Notes under the pieces: model-generated
The model's database searches: none
The model's input: the letters and a program-made list of their open reading frames with translations, nothing else
Told to the model about the DNA's origin: nothing
In this document: positions 10,381-21,418 of the stretch, in pieces
Layout: every line of letters starts with the position of its first letter
Position numbering within the stretch: the stretch's first letter is position 1
NCBI GenBank assembly: GCA_030141605.1
Contig: JAQGDQ010001251.1
Coordinates: forward strand, 1 to 52,121
Direction of reading: 5' to 3'
Length of the DNA: 52,121 bases
DNA from: Tubiluchus corallicola
Lineage: Eukaryota; Priapulida; Priapulimorpha; Priapulimorphida; Tubiluchidae
Translations under genes and position numbers: made by a program

Positions 10381-10834
10381 GAAAAATTACCTGTTACCTA
10401 CGCGTGCCTGGTTTTGCAAGAATTAAGCTTGGATTACGAGCAAGTCTGGATCATATTACGCCTGATATCGGGTCATCTAAGCAAAACAGGGGTTTTTATT
10501 GTTGCAGAACTGCTGTGGATATACTTGGTGTTGTCTAACAACAAAAATAACAGCAGTAAGTGAGATTACTAGTCGTGCTATTGCTGTTGAACCACGCGAG
10601 AGTTGCAAAATAGAGGATTTCTTTTCGGCGTATTGAGTAACTTAAAAGAATACTCGATTTTTTTACTGTTTATCGGCAGAGTTTCAACAACATCGCGAAG
10701 ATAGAGATATAGGTTTTTTTCGTGCTGCGAAGATAGTTAATTGTTTGTTTTCCGTCGCCATTGCCTTGGAAAGGTTTCCGTTTTATGCAAGTATTGACCG
10801 ATTAACCGATCAACTCCCTGACTGTCAAATGGCA
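10381..10834. other. Unique region with two overlapping open frames
   Basis: 10381-10563 is open in two plus frames. It contains a pyrimidine-rich acceptor-like ttttattgttgcag (ending at 10506) and a donor-like gtaagtgag about 50 bp later. A short exon here is possible but unsupported by any recognisable protein. The rest shows nothing. Confidence 0.25.
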
Positions 10835-10882
10835 ATTTAACTGACTGACTGGCCCTGGCTGGCCTGGCTACTGCTACTACTA

Positions 10883-10916
<34 letters not shown>

Positions 10917-10965
10917 GGCTACTACTACTACTACTACTACTACTATTACTACTACTACTACTCCT
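10835..10965. repeat. CTG/CTA trinucleotide tract
   Basis: Starts with degenerate ctgactgactggccctggctggcc, then (CTG)n about 10886-10914 and (CTA)n about 10918-10961. The poly-Ser frame on the minus strand is an artefact. Confidence 0.9.
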
Positions 10966-11702
10966 TGATATTCGTGAGGCGCTAAAATCAGAAAACACGT
11001 TTACATAATGTAAGATTGTTAAAACGTATGTTAAATTGTAAATAGCAAACAAATATTACACGTGTGCTTGCAAACCAACACCATCCGCAAGTCGGCATAG
11101 TTAAAACAGAGTTCTGATGTATAAAAGAGCCAGCTTCCAGCAATCAACATGTTTACTGAGCGACGTCGTTTCAAACTACTGAAACCATTATCAAAGTATA
11201 AATCAAGTCACACATTAATGATACAAAGGACCGTCTAACTCTTAATACGCAACTACCACTGGTGGCACCTTGTAATTTGTTTGATCATCTTCCTCTGGGG
11301 TCTGTAGTGGTCCTGGTGGATTTAGTTTGTTGTCTCTTTCACATTGACATGCTGTTGGTTTCCCTTATTGTAGCTGCCACTTGTTGTAAATTGTGCAAAA
11401 TGTAGAAGTTGTGTTTTATTCTTATAATGCTTATGGCTGTGGTTCTTCATTACGTAGCCCTGGATTAATTGTTTACAATGTTGTGTTCTGTTTTGGTTCT
11501 CATATGTTAGGTAAACATTTTGTACATTTCTCTACAATTTCTTGCACTACAACCTGGTTTACTTTGATAAGTTAAATTCTAGTCAGTTGTTTTGTAGTTT
11601 CAGTTTGTGCCTTTGTGTCATTAATGTATCATTTATTCTTTGGCTTCATTTAGAGTTTGATAATGACTTCAGTAGCCGAAACGATGGTCGGCATTATTAT
11701 TT
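10966..11702. other. Unique region with an isolated TATA-like box
   Basis: A TATAAAAG at 11120-11127 is followed about 30 bp later by an ATG. No supporting exon or coding frame follows, so promoter function is doubtful. Otherwise T-rich unique sequence with no gene seen. Confidence 0.3.
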
Positions 11703-11834
11703 TGTTCACAGTCATTATTATCGTTGTTGTCGTTGTCGTCGTTGGTTGTTGTTGCTGTTGTTGTCGTTGTTGTTGTTGCTGTTGTTGTTGTTGTTGTTGT
11801 TGCTTTTGTTGTCGTTGTTGTTGTTGGTTGCTGC

Positions 11835-11872
<38 letters not shown>

Positions 11873-11957
11873 CTGTTGCTGTTGCTGCTGCTGCTGCTGT
11901 TGCTGTTGCTGTTGCTGTTGCCGTCGCCGTCGCCGTCGCCGTCGTCGTCGTTGTTAG
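11703..11957. repeat. (GTT/GCT/GCC)n trinucleotide array
   Basis: About 250 bp that grades from GTT/GTC through GCT/GTT to GCC/GTC. It abuts the inverted family D fragment. It is open in all frames, hence the false poly-Leu, poly-Cys, poly-Val and Thr/Ala proteins. Confidence 0.95.
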
Positions 11958-12191
11958 TATACTTTTGACGGAAATTGACAGTGCGCTACTCTTCTTCAAG
12001 ACGAATGACGTGATTGGAAGAAGAACGGACATTGAGAATGGGAGCCTGCAGACATGAAGTGATCGCGACTTTAAAGTGATTTTACTAATTACACGAGGCG
12101 CCTATTGCAGTTGCATTACTAAATCCTTCTAACATTTTTCGCGAACACTGAAATAAACCTGACTTCCCAGAATGCTTGACCTTTCCTTTAA
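11958..12191 (-). mobile_element. Family D head fragment, inverted
   Basis: Reverse complement of the D left end: gaattgacagtgcgc-like, then tcttcaagacgaatgacg, ending gcttgacctttcctttaa with TTAA at 12188-12191. The last 34 bp match the D1 left end (8604-8637) at about 31 positions. The fragment stops where the trinucleotide array begins, so D is truncated here. Confidence 0.8.
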
Positions 12192-12997
12192 CTACCATTT
12201 TGATGTTGCTTAGTCTAACACGAATTTTTCTTTCTTGTTCAACCTGCGTGATCCAGGGCAGCTATAATTTACTTCCAAAACTGTAAATATTGCCTCTCGC
12301 ATTGTCGACGATGTCATTAATTAATTAACGCAAATTTATCACCCTGTTTACCTGTTGCACCCCTCGTCCAGGTAGGCAGTTTCTTTATGCTAATTTTATG
12401 CGCAGCGCCAGGTGTTAATGACTAATTACCTGCCACGCATCAAGCGCTTGCACGGCTTCCATTGCCTGGGAGGTTTTAATTGAAAATGGGGAGCACGCCT
12501 GCCAAGTCGTGGCGAAATACATCAGCCATTAATTGACAGTTTGCTGTCTTCTGTTTTACAAGTTTGAAGAAGGTGGTTGATACAGGGTCCGTGATTCGGT
12601 TTTTAAAATCGTCTCAAGTATTGCTAATTAGTATTGGTAACTAGCAAAGGCCCCGCAGAAAAAATTTGCTGATAAATACACTTATAATCAATAATACGCG
12701 AACATCCTACACAGTCCTCATGTATAATGCAAAGCCAACATTTACTGAATTAAAGTTATAAGATTATAGACAGAGTATAATGGATGACGTCACAACAATG
12801 GCTTTGCGTCAGCAGTTTTCCAAGCGAAAATTGCCAAAAATAGAACATCTAATTAACTCGTCAGTACTCCTCTTGGTGGACGTGTAGGCCTGTTCTTCCT
12901 CTTTCTAAAGAGCTGTATATCTCCTTTTGAGAGTCCCACCAGGCGCCGCTGGAACGTTTTTCCTGTAGGCTGTTTGGTCAAAATTTCGAATTTATGG
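12192..12997. other. Intergenic or intronic unique region
   Basis: Holds the candidate regulatory block at 12290-12560. A second GC-rich patch at 12853-12975 gives an open minus-strand frame (QRRLVGLSKGDIQLFRKRKN-like) preceded on that strand by cctacag. It could be a terminal exon, but the polypyrimidine tract is weak and the protein is not recognised. Confidence 0.3.
12290..12560. promoter_or_regulatory. Candidate conserved non-coding element, homeodomain-rich
   Basis: A non-repetitive, non-coding block with GC content above its surroundings and a dense set of developmental transcription-factor motifs: several TAATTA cores, an octamer-like atgctaat near 12389, CAGGTA/CAGGTG E2-boxes, and a Meis/TGIF-type attaattgacag near 12530. 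This texture resembles animal developmental enhancers. Function is inferred from motif density only; no comparison was possible. Confidence 0.35.
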
Positions 12998-13737
12998 TTA
13001 AAGGGAAAGAAGGGAAATTTTAGAGAATGTAGCAAAAAACTTTTCATACAAGGTTGTAATACTTGGCATAATGCTTACGTAACTGGAGAAAATTCTTAAC
13101 AATTTAAAATGTCTGAATCGTCACTGTTTCACTATCCCAGTGGTCACCAAAACACACTGGTTCACCAAAAAAACATGTTAATTATTAATCTTACTGGCGA
13201 GATTAATTTAAACTCCTTCTGGTAATTTAAACTTTTTCCTAGTTAGTGACATGTATGCTAGGTATTATATTTCCAAACTTTACGCAAAGTTGTCTAATTT
13301 TGTTTCAAACGATATACCATCAAAATGGCTGCGCCTAACGGTCATAGCGGGAGTTTAAATTTCGCCAGTTTTTTGCAGCGTTACTGCCGACGCAACCCTG
13401 CATGCAAAGAGGCAATATGTAAGTGGGTTAGAATTTCAAGATGAATTTTTTAAGCTTTATATAAGTGCTGCAAATTTTCTCTAAACTTTACTCAGTGGTA
13501 TCTGAATCTGAATATGTTTCAAACGATTTGCCGTCAAAATGGCTGCGCCTAATGGTCATTGCGGTAGTTTTAAGTTTTCAAGCTTTATACAGCGTTACTG
13601 CTAAGTCCTGTATGCAATAACACAGCATGTGAACAATACAAGTTTCAAGACAAATGTTTTAGCTTTATGTAAGAATAGCATTCAGATATTTTCTCTGTAA
13701 ATATTTTTGTTTTACTTTTGAAAGGGTTCTTTACTCA
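12998..13737 (+). mobile_element. TTAA family B element with internal duplication
   Basis: Starts TTAAAGGGAAAGAAGGGAAA. Family hallmark around 13310-13345 (gtcaaaatggctgcgcctaa type), then tacagcgttactgc and gcatgcaa. The hallmark block is duplicated: 13290-13480 recurs at about 13500-13690. The right end is eroded (gggttctttactc instead of gggttttcttgtgctttaa). No coding sequence. Confidence 0.75.
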
Positions 13738-14004
13738 CGGGCGTATGAATACATACATCAGCTGCCTAATCGCAATTTCGTAAAAAATAGTTCGTATTGC
13801 AGGGTTCAACACTAATAACAATGCGTGGGCTATTTTGTTGTGGAAAATTAGGCAGTTGATTCTCAGCAACAATATAGATGAGAACAATATATCAAGCTTA
13901 TATTGTTGGTGACGACTTTTGCAAAGTGATTAAACGAAAAAGTGGTTGAAAAGTGAAAAAGGAACCAGTCTTAATCTAAAAACTTCTTTTTGGACTGGTA
14001 AGGC
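13738..14004. other. Unique spacer
   Basis: Nothing recognised apart from a repeated tatattgttg motif near 13875-13910. Confidence 0.3.
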
Positions 14005-14105
14005 GCTCTCAAATCAAACTTTAAAAAGTTCTAGTTGCCCTTCGTGATCACAGGCATCCATTAGAGGCATGCGCAAAGCGGAAAACCGGGTTCGATTCCC
14101 AGCAG
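13991..14105 (+). repeat. tRNA-like fragment
   Basis: A good B box, ggttcgattcc (about 14088-14098), is preceded some 90 bp upstream by an A-box/D-arm-like actggtaaggcgctctcaa. The 5' part recalls Leu/Ser tRNA genes, but no proper acceptor or anticodon stem can be drawn. It is most likely a tRNA pseudogene or the head of a SINE. Confidence 0.35.
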
Positions 14106-14137
14106 AATTCACGCGTTTTTTTTTTCTCAAAAACCCG

Positions 14138-14290
14138 CGAATTAATTAATTTGCTTTCAAATTCACAGTGACACGGTCATTAGCAAATTGCTCAGGACCA
14201 TTTTCATTAGCAGCATGGGCTGTTTACGTCATCAGGCATGATTACTTTTACCTGGAGTTCATTAAGCATAAGACAGATACGTGTAAGTTT
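14138..14290. promoter_or_regulatory. Second candidate conserved non-coding element
   Basis: Non-repetitive block with aattaattaatttgc, cattagcaaattgctcagg, ttcattagcagcatgggc, a CRE-like tacgtcatc and ttcattaagcat. Motif density resembles the block at 12290-12560, and it lies outside all repeat families found here. Confidence 0.3.
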
Positions 14291-14418
14291 CTGTAATATT
14301 TTTCCTGTAATAGGAAACCAGGGTGATTCTACACCATCCAGGTCAGTTTACGAACAAAGAAATAAAGACGGAAACGGAAGCGGGTTTTTGTGTAAAATGG
14401 TATGTTAGCCTGTTGACC

Positions 14419-14951
14419 TTAAAGCAAAGGCCAAGCCGTCTAGGTGGTTGAGCTTATATCAATGTTCGCGAAAAATGTTAGAAGGATTTAGTAATAAAAC
14501 TGCAATCAGCGCCTCGTGTAATTACTAAAATCACTTTAAAGTCGCGATCACTTCATGCTTGGGCGCTTCCATTTTCAATGCTCATTCTTCTTCCAATGAC
14601 GTCATTCGTCTTCAAGAAAAGTAGCGCACTGTCAATTTTCATCGAGTAATTCTTTTACAAAGTAATTAGGTAGGTAGTTTTGTAATATTTTTGCGTGAAC
14701 ATTAGGTAAGCTACGAAAGTTTAAGCAGCGCGTGCCTACGGAAAGTCACGACGCGCTTACGAAAAGTCCCGAATTCTCCCAGTTACGTCAAGATTTTCGA
14801 CTCAGTGGCGCCAACCAACCAGGTTGTATACTTTCTATACAGAGGTAGATTGTGCTTTATAGACAGTTCTTTGCAAATTTCCTTGTTGTATTTTTCTAAG
14901 TTTAAGTGATAACAGTAAAATGAATCCAACATCTTTAGTGACTTGTTCTAA
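14419..14951 (+). mobile_element. TTAA family D element, copy 2
   Basis: Begins TTAAAGCAAAGGCCAAGC, contains the same cttacggaaag and cttacgaaaagtcccga pair as D1 (about 14737-14772), and ends with agtgacttgttctaa. Shorter than D1 because it lacks the nested A copy and the 174-bp duplication. The right TTAA is mutated. Confidence 0.75.
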
Positions 14952-16332
14952 CCCCTCCATAATTGTAGTAACTAATATTATATTAGTACATTATAATGTA
15001 GTATATTAATGTGTAGTATATTAATGAATGATAATAGTCACAGTGACTACAAGGCAAATACAGGGTGTCTCAAAAGTCACAATACAGTTTAATTTCTCAT
15101 TTCTTATAGAATTTTTCTTCTATCTTGGCAAGCATTCACAAGAATCAAAAATGGTCCTTGGCAATTCTTCTTATTTAAATTGTGGCTGCAACCGCGTTGC
15201 TATGACGACGACATTAGCGTTAGAAATTGGGAGCAAAGTGTCGGGAAGAGGTCCTTCAATCACAATCTGAAGTTCAGCAGAAATTCCGTGCAGCGTGTGA
15301 ACCACACCTTACTTTCACTATTAACAATCTTGTTTTTCAACAAGGCGTGGCTCTTTCTCAATTAGTATTCCCGCACTATAAGACACACTCAGTGGTACCT
15401 CTCCCTCCCTCGATTTGCTGATCAATTGTCCCCCGTTGGTCTTCTGAGTTCGAAATTCGCCATTTGACAGATTTGACACCTTGAAATTTTTTCACCAAGC
15501 AAAATTTTTTGCAAAAAAAAGGACCGAGACGCCTTCGCGAACTCGAAACAACAATTAGAGATTGTTGTGCAAACATTTAACATGAAAAGTTTTAAGATTT
15601 TGGAAGTGCATGTGTTAGTCATTAGCAGTTTTCTAAGCGCTTTAAAGAGAAGTTGGTGAAAATAACAAAGCCTGGTACTCCTCCTGTTACCGTCTCTAAT
15701 TTGAAGGTAAAAAGAGTTGATTCGTGGAAACTTTCTATTGTACAAGCATCTAGCGATTTAACGTGGAACATCCCTGTCCATTCAATTTATGCTAAAGCCA
15801 GGAGGATATCAAGATTTTACGACGCCCTAGGCTGTGAATTTATGATTGTTTATGTAATGAGCAGATTGAACAATTACTTGTGGTGTATTAGGAACACTAT
15901 TAATCTAGTTTCTATGTGGTACTACATGTATTTACATCGTGTTTATATTTAAGCAGGCTGCACAACTGCTTCTTGCGCCTGTTCGTTATGTGGCACTTAT
16001 ATGAAAGCTGTGCTCACTAACTGCCTGTGGTGTATTATAATGTACCCTTTACATGAATATGAAAGTATACACATTTTCCGAGGGGAATAGGAATTTTTCT
16101 AAAATGTGACGTCCCGAAAACTTTGGCGCCCTAGGCTTGGCCTAGTCAACCTATTTGTTAATACGCCCCTGGCTAAAGGGAGTAAAAGAATTTATCTTTT
16201 GTGACTAATGAAAGGAGCTGGGTCATCCGCTAATGATAAAAATGTACTCGTACCGCGATTAGGCCAGGTGTTGACGACGTAGTCAGGTATGACATTCATC
16301 TCTCTCCCAAAATCTCTCTGATTTGTCAGAAA
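14952..16332. other. Unique region with a mariner-like end
   Basis: 15060-15081 reads tacagggtgtctcaaaagtc, resembling the ends of Tc1/mariner-type elements; a similar tacagggtgttgcag is at 18754. No partner end was found. Three short open frames at 15028-15421 overlap one another and match nothing. The rest is unannotated. Confidence 0.3.
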
Positions 16333-16735
16333 CTGTTCAAAATTACTCAATGAAAATAATTTGGCCATTCTTCATCCTTTATTTAACCGTCGCCAAAATT
16401 CTTGCAAAAAGTTGTTCTTATCAATTTAAAATCCTAATAATAAAATCTACCCTCTATTGCTAGATGCCCAACCTCACAGAACTAGTACTCCCCACCGTGT
16501 GAAATACCCCTTACCCCTTAGATGCAGAACAGAGAGATTCAAGAACAGTTTTATCTCACGTGGTTTATTTAATTTCCAAACTTAAATTTAGATTCATTTT
16601 AATTTTTTTCGTTCTTGTGTCTTGTAACAGTGTAATAGTGTTTGTCGCTGTATGTTCTATCTTGCTTAATCTTTTTAAAAATTTTATACTGTACTGTAAT
16701 TCAACCTTTTGGTTCTAATGATGTAAACTAGAACC
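16333..16735 (+). pseudogene. LINE reverse-transcriptase C-terminus with 3' UTR
   Basis: A frame ending at the stop 16583-16585 carries the typical C-terminal block RCRTERFKNSFISRGLFNFQ, preceded by RTSTPHRVKYPLPL and, upstream, NNLAILHPLFNRRQNSCKKL. The R.RTERF.NSF. pattern followed by a short tail is characteristic of the C-terminal region of several LINE clades. One in-frame stop interrupts it and the catalytic domain is absent. The following T-rich stretch is the presumed 3' UTR. Confidence 0.5.
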
Positions 16736-16984
16736 TGCAGTCTTTCAGTGCAGTACGTTATTTTTAAATTTCCGGCTAGTTTGACTAAAATAATTGCCAA
16801 TGGTTTTAATTGGCGATATGAGTTTCACTATATAAACAACTATGGTAAAATTTAACAAATAGTTTACGTCCAGAGGGCACGTAACTAATTGTAATAATAA
16901 TCTTTCTCAAAAGTCTCATTTTGGATGAACTATTAACAATATATCAAAGAACTGTTATCACCGACTGTAAATAACAACCTACAA
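16736..16984. other. Unique spacer
   Basis: Nothing recognised. Confidence 0.4.
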
Positions 16985-17062
16985 CTACACAACAGAGGCC
17001 GTATCGAACTCACGACCTCCAGACCGAAAGCGGATGCGTTACCACAAGGCTAAGCCGCCTGC
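16985..17062 (-). repeat. tRNA-derived SINE-like fragment
   Basis: On the minus strand: ggcggcttagccttgtggta (A box region), then acgcatccgc, an anticodon-like loop, ctggaggtcgtgagttcgat (B box region). Spacing matches a tRNA head, but the T stem pairs poorly, so it is a SINE head or tRNA pseudogene, not a working tRNA gene. Confidence 0.5.
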
Positions 17063-18120
17063 CTAATTAAGTACCAATTTTCAAGCGTTTTGATTCGTTT
17101 GTTGGAAATATACAGAAAATTTGATGCGCATGCGCTGACGTTGCACGGAGCTTAAGAAAGAGAAAGAGAATCGTTTATCTACTGCTCGGTTGAAGCCACG
17201 AAACTGTATCTAACTTGCACTATGGCAATGAATCCACATGGTATATGTACAGAAAAAATGGTTCCTCACGACCCCCTGCCCAAATCGACAAATGACTATA
17301 GTATGTAATTTTATTGGTCCAAGAATGGTAATTTAAAACACACACCATTAAACTACATAATCTAGTCTAAAGTAGTTTAACGAGTGTATTGTAAAAGAGA
17401 ATGTTCGTTTCTAGTTGGCAAGAATAACAGGCCTTGACTTAATTGAGCAGGGCTTAAAGACACGTGACTTACTAGTAATACGAAATTTAAATTCACTGAG
17501 TTACGTTCCCTTATCTATGCTGGAATAACTGTAGACAACCGACATTGCTAGCGCGTGTCCAAAAATCATTGTTATTTTGAATTTAAAATTTATGAATTTT
17601 GAATGCAAGGAAAAACGGCGCACGCGGATTTGCTGTCAGAAAGTCAGACAATTTTCTGAAAATTCCGTGCAGCATGAAAATTCTTTTCACAGTGAAACGG
17701 CGCGGTTTTTTCCACGCGTCCAGTTAGCTGCAGCTGTTTCGCGAGTTTTATACTGTATAAGCATGTCTAAACTAAGTTATATTTGCCGTATCTCTCTTAT
17801 AGAAAGTACAATTAATAATGCTAGTCAATGCAATATCACACCCGTTTGTTTTTTTTAGTAAAGTCCTACTAACCATTTTTAAATATGAAAATATGCATAT
17901 ATAAAATCAACATGTGTGCGTTATTTTCCTTTTTCACGAATTGTTGCATCGATATAACATAAAATCGTGAATTTGTTAAAAAAGAGATTAATTCTTTGAA
18001 TTTTATGCTGAACTATGTTAATTGTTGTTCGTCAAATAAGAAAGGGGTAATTGAGTTGTTAAATTTAACACTGGATCCTCACGAAATTGGAACATGCAGT
18101 ATTTCTGCCATACGGGAAGA
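17063..18120. other. Unique region without recognised genes
   Basis: A 93-codon plus-strand frame at 17577-17858 has Cys-rich and Arg-rich segments but no recognised domain. No splice-bounded exon stands out. Confidence 0.35.
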
Positions 18121-18265
18121 TTCCTCACGAGGAGGACGCACAGCTTCTAACTGGCAGGCGGCAGAATTCCTCACGAGGAGGACGCACAGCTTCTAACTGA
18201 CAGGCGGCAGAATTCCTCACGAGGAGGACGCAGAGCTTCTAACTGACAGAGTTCCTCACGAGGAA
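18121..18265. repeat. 46-bp tandem repeat
   Basis: Units start with ttcctcacgaggaggacgca at 18121, 18167 and 18213, with a shortened fourth at 18252. The unit includes a small palindrome (ttcctcacgaggaa in the last copy) and cttctaactgacaggcggca. Confidence 0.95.
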
Positions 18266-18832
18266 CTGCACGAGACATCTTGCTGCGCGTCCTCACTATG
18301 AAATGGCCCTAAGTGCACTGACTCACTGGCGTTATGCCATTACCAAGTCTATTGAAATCGAGTCCCACTGATGAAACAGGTGGATTTTTTTTACATCAGC
18401 TTGTTAATGACTTACTGACAAGTTTATTAAAATGTAAACTCCAGTCCGCATTATAATCTGTGTTAGTAGTAATCTTCGGAAACCAGGTGCGCAGTACCGA
18501 CATTCTTTATTAACAGTCATTAATGACAATAACGACATTCTTTCACGCATCTTCGTGCGCGTTTAATTTTTGATTTATGCTCGACTTATGAATAACATAA
18601 TTATATGACTTTTTGAAAAATTAGCTGCAAACGTCTTTAAGATACTTATTCTAATCAGCAGTGCTTCTGATTAATGCAATGTTTGATAAGCGAAAATTAT
18701 ATGATATTAAATTTTTTGCGTCACTTTTCAGATTCCGCTTCATTTTTTATATACAGGGTGTTGCAGAAAAAACGGCGGAGCAGAAATCCGGTGATATGCT
18801 GTTAAAAAATACAATGAAATATGGTCAGAGTG
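18266..18832. other. Unique region with a homeodomain palindrome
   Basis: Contains the 12-bp palindrome gtcattaatgac (18516-18527), a paired homeodomain-type site, and a mariner-like tacagggtgttgcag at 18754. No gene seen. Confidence 0.35.
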
Positions 18833-19330
18833 TTAAAGGAAGACAGGGTGATTTTTCATATACCACCCCATTTCCAAATCCGATAAAAAGTATACATTTT
18901 AACAACAGTTAGTACTGCAAAAGCTTTTCTGATAATTAGAATTAATAGATTAAAAACTTAATTAACGACAGGCGAGCCCAACTGTTAGTGACATCACAAA
19001 CTAACATAATTTCCAACAGCAAAAATATTCCACGAGCGTGTTGCACGTGTTTGCGAAAGCGAAAATTGAAGTACAGTGCTACTGTAAGATATATAGTGTG
19101 TTGTACTAAAACTTGGCAAGTTTTAAGATAAAAATTCAAATTTCAAATTTACGTTTTTGCTCACGCATGAACTGTCGAACGTGCGTAGTTCGTCACAAAC
19201 TAACACATCTGAACTGAGCGGTACAGTACCTGTTTTTTGTGCAATGCATTTCCGAAATGTTTTCTTTCAATATTTTAAAGAGTAGATTGTTTTGAGCTAC
19301 AGTTTAAGATTGGGTCTGGTTTTGCTTTAA
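18833..19330 (-). mobile_element. TTAA family A element
   Basis: Plus strand reads ttaaaggaagacagggtg to ggttttgctttaa; TTAA at both ends. About 100 bp shorter than full length, from a deletion near 19258. Retains the gtgacatcacaaactaac and cgtcacaaactaacac motifs. Confidence 0.85.
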
Positions 19331-19374
19331 ATAATTTAGTAGAACATTATTCAGCAGACATAAGCGGAAGTTCT

Positions 19375-19844
19375 GAAAAACAGACAGGAAGAAAGGACGT
19401 GAAAAGGGAATTTTTAAGTTTATCTTAAAAAACTTTCTATACAAAATTATACTACTTAGCAGTACGCTTACCTGTTTGAAACACTTAATAAAATTCTTAA
19501 TAATTTGAAATATTTGCGCCAAGTGGTAAAGACTGTATCGCCATAAGACACATTATTGATCTTATTAACAAGGTAAAGTAATTCATACTTTGCTTAGTTA
19601 GCGAAGAGTTTACTACAGAGACCGATTATTTTTCCAACTTTATGCAAAGCTATCTAAACTGGTTTTAAACGATTTACCCTTAAAATGGCTGCACCTAACG
19701 GTCATCGCGGGAGTTTAAACATACACGTTTTATACAGCATTACTGCCGATGCAAGCTCTGCATGCAAAAAGGTAGTATGTAAGTGGCGTAACATTTCAAG
19801 ACGATTTTTAAGCTTTATGCAAGTGAAGGGTTTTCTTGTGTTGT
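19375..19844 (+). mobile_element. TTAA family B element
   Basis: Recognised from its core (aaaatggctgcacctaacgg, then gtcatcgcgggagtttaaa) and its right end gaagggttttcttgtg. The left tip is degraded (gaagaaaggacgtgaaaagg) and no TTAA remains there. It lies just downstream of an A copy. Confidence 0.75.
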
Positions 19845-20316
19845 AAACGGTAACTGCTTGAACGCTTTTATAGCAATTAAGAAAGATGCCATTTTAAAGG
19901 CGCTTAAGAATTTTTACAGATATATTTGTTTTATTTATGCTGTCGTAAGTTGCAAATTTTTACACAGTCAAGTTGTCAATGTCGAATGTTTGATTTATTA
20001 CCTCTAATACATTACAAATTAAAACTTAAATTAATGAAGTTTTTATACATCGGTCTGACTCAGAAAATAATATTTTATCGCCTAATCTGTAATCTACCGT
20101 TTGCTTTTTTGCGTTAGAGTTTAATCTTTTAAACGGAAAAATCAAGGAGCTATTTTTCCACCTGTCATGGCGTCGTGCTGTTGTGCAATGATAATCTCGT
20201 GTTCTTAATACAAATCCTCGTTTTATTTCTTTGATGGCAACTATTTGCATAAATTAGCATAATTTCCGCATTACCGAGCTCGCGTTAAAAAGCGATTCAA
20301 TTTTTTTCAATTTGTT
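19845..20316. other. Unique region with an octamer site
   Basis: ATTTGCAT at 20243-20250, followed by aaattagcat, is a POU-type octamer arrangement. Otherwise no feature recognised. Confidence 0.3.
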
Positions 20317-20760
20317 TTATGCGCAAAAACTTTCGTTCGACACGTTGCGCTTTACGTCATTCCAGCAGGTGAATTCGCCTAATGCAAAACACCCCAATGT
20401 GTCGGATATGAATGCAGTTTGGTGGGCAGGTCTGGTTTGTTTAGAAATTGAAAAATTCCAAATTTGATCGAAATCGGGCCAACGGTTCCAAAGTTTTGGG
20501 CCTTTGAAAATGGCCGAAAGGGCCAAAAAATCGCCAAAATCGGCGCGACCGGCAATTTTTAAACGTTCATAACTCAAAAAGTTTAAATCCAATTTTGATG
20601 GGAGTGGTGTCATTTTAAAGGGAATTCAACAAGCTTTCAGAATCTGCCACAAAACTTCAGATAAGTGGCGTCTGAATATATGTGAACCTTTGACCTTTAT
20701 TTTGACCTTGAAAATGACCTTGTGGGACAGAACTTTTTGGACCGAGCCTGTCATTTTTGA
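20317..20760. repeat. Unclassified repeat-like block
   Basis: Sequence with an unusual texture (aaatttgatcgaaatcggg, ccaacggttcc, aaaatggccgaaagggcc, tcataactcaaaaagttt, then gaccttgaaaatgaccttg). Similar phrasing is common in dispersed invertebrate repeats of unknown class. A 98-codon minus frame (20317-20613) crosses it with no recognised domain. No second copy is in the window. Confidence 0.3.
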
Positions 20761-21189
20761 ATTCCTTGGTATCTGAATCATGTACTCTGTAAAAAGCTAA
20801 GGTGCTTTTTGCTTTGAACAATTTCTACAGGCATAGGCAGAAGGGGTAGATGGCCGAGACAACCAAGGGAAAATATGTTATGTCCTTGTGGGGACATTCA
20901 AACTGAGAAAAACACGTTATACAGACATGCCCCCTAACATCAAATATTAGAAACCGCTACGACAATGTAAATTTTGCTGATTTAACTCACTTCTTTGAGC
21001 ACAGTAATTGTTATATAATATGTTACGAAATTTTGCAACTTTTATGCTGATGTACCTTGTATCCATAACACTGTTTTTAATGCAATAACCTTGAGTAGGA
21101 AATGTACGTAAAGTGACAATCTGGACTAAAATCACTAATGTATCGATTGTGGCATTTACCTCGTTCCTCGTGTATACACGTAACTTGTT
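20761..21189. other. Unique region
   Basis: No gene recognised; probably the 3' UTR of the element whose tail follows. Confidence 0.3.
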
Positions 21190-21235
21190 TTAGTCAATAA
21201 ATTACATACATACATACATACATATATGTCACAAA
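21190..21235 (+). mobile_element. LINE 3' tail with (CATA)n
   Basis: The sequence gtcaataaattacatac continues as (ATAC)n. An AATAAA directly followed by a tetranucleotide tail is the 3'-end layout of non-LTR elements; no coding part was identified upstream. Confidence 0.45.
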
Positions 21236-21418
21236 GTACGTATGTGTACCATATGTTTCATATGCATCAATTCAATATTTGGTGTTTAGCAGTCAGTAAC
21301 CTTTAAATTTTACCAGCTTATGACGTGCATTTTGTATAATTCGTGAATTAATTTTAATCAAACATGGATGAGTGCAGTTTTTGTTCGAATGAAAGTTCGT
21401 GTCGTTATCTAACGTACA

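Noticed and set aside
11120-11127. TATA box of a gene
   Set aside because: No exon, donor or coding frame follows; kept only as a note in the region entry.
11542-12057. 171-codon Leu/Val/Ala-rich open frame
   Set aside because: Mostly trinucleotide array, and it ends inside an inverted family D fragment.
13991-14105. Functional tRNA gene
   Set aside because: The A and B boxes are too far apart and no acceptor or anticodon stem can be drawn.
16985-17062. Functional tRNA-Arg gene on the minus strand
   Set aside because: The T stem has several mismatches and the acceptor arm does not pair; a SINE head or pseudogene is more likely.
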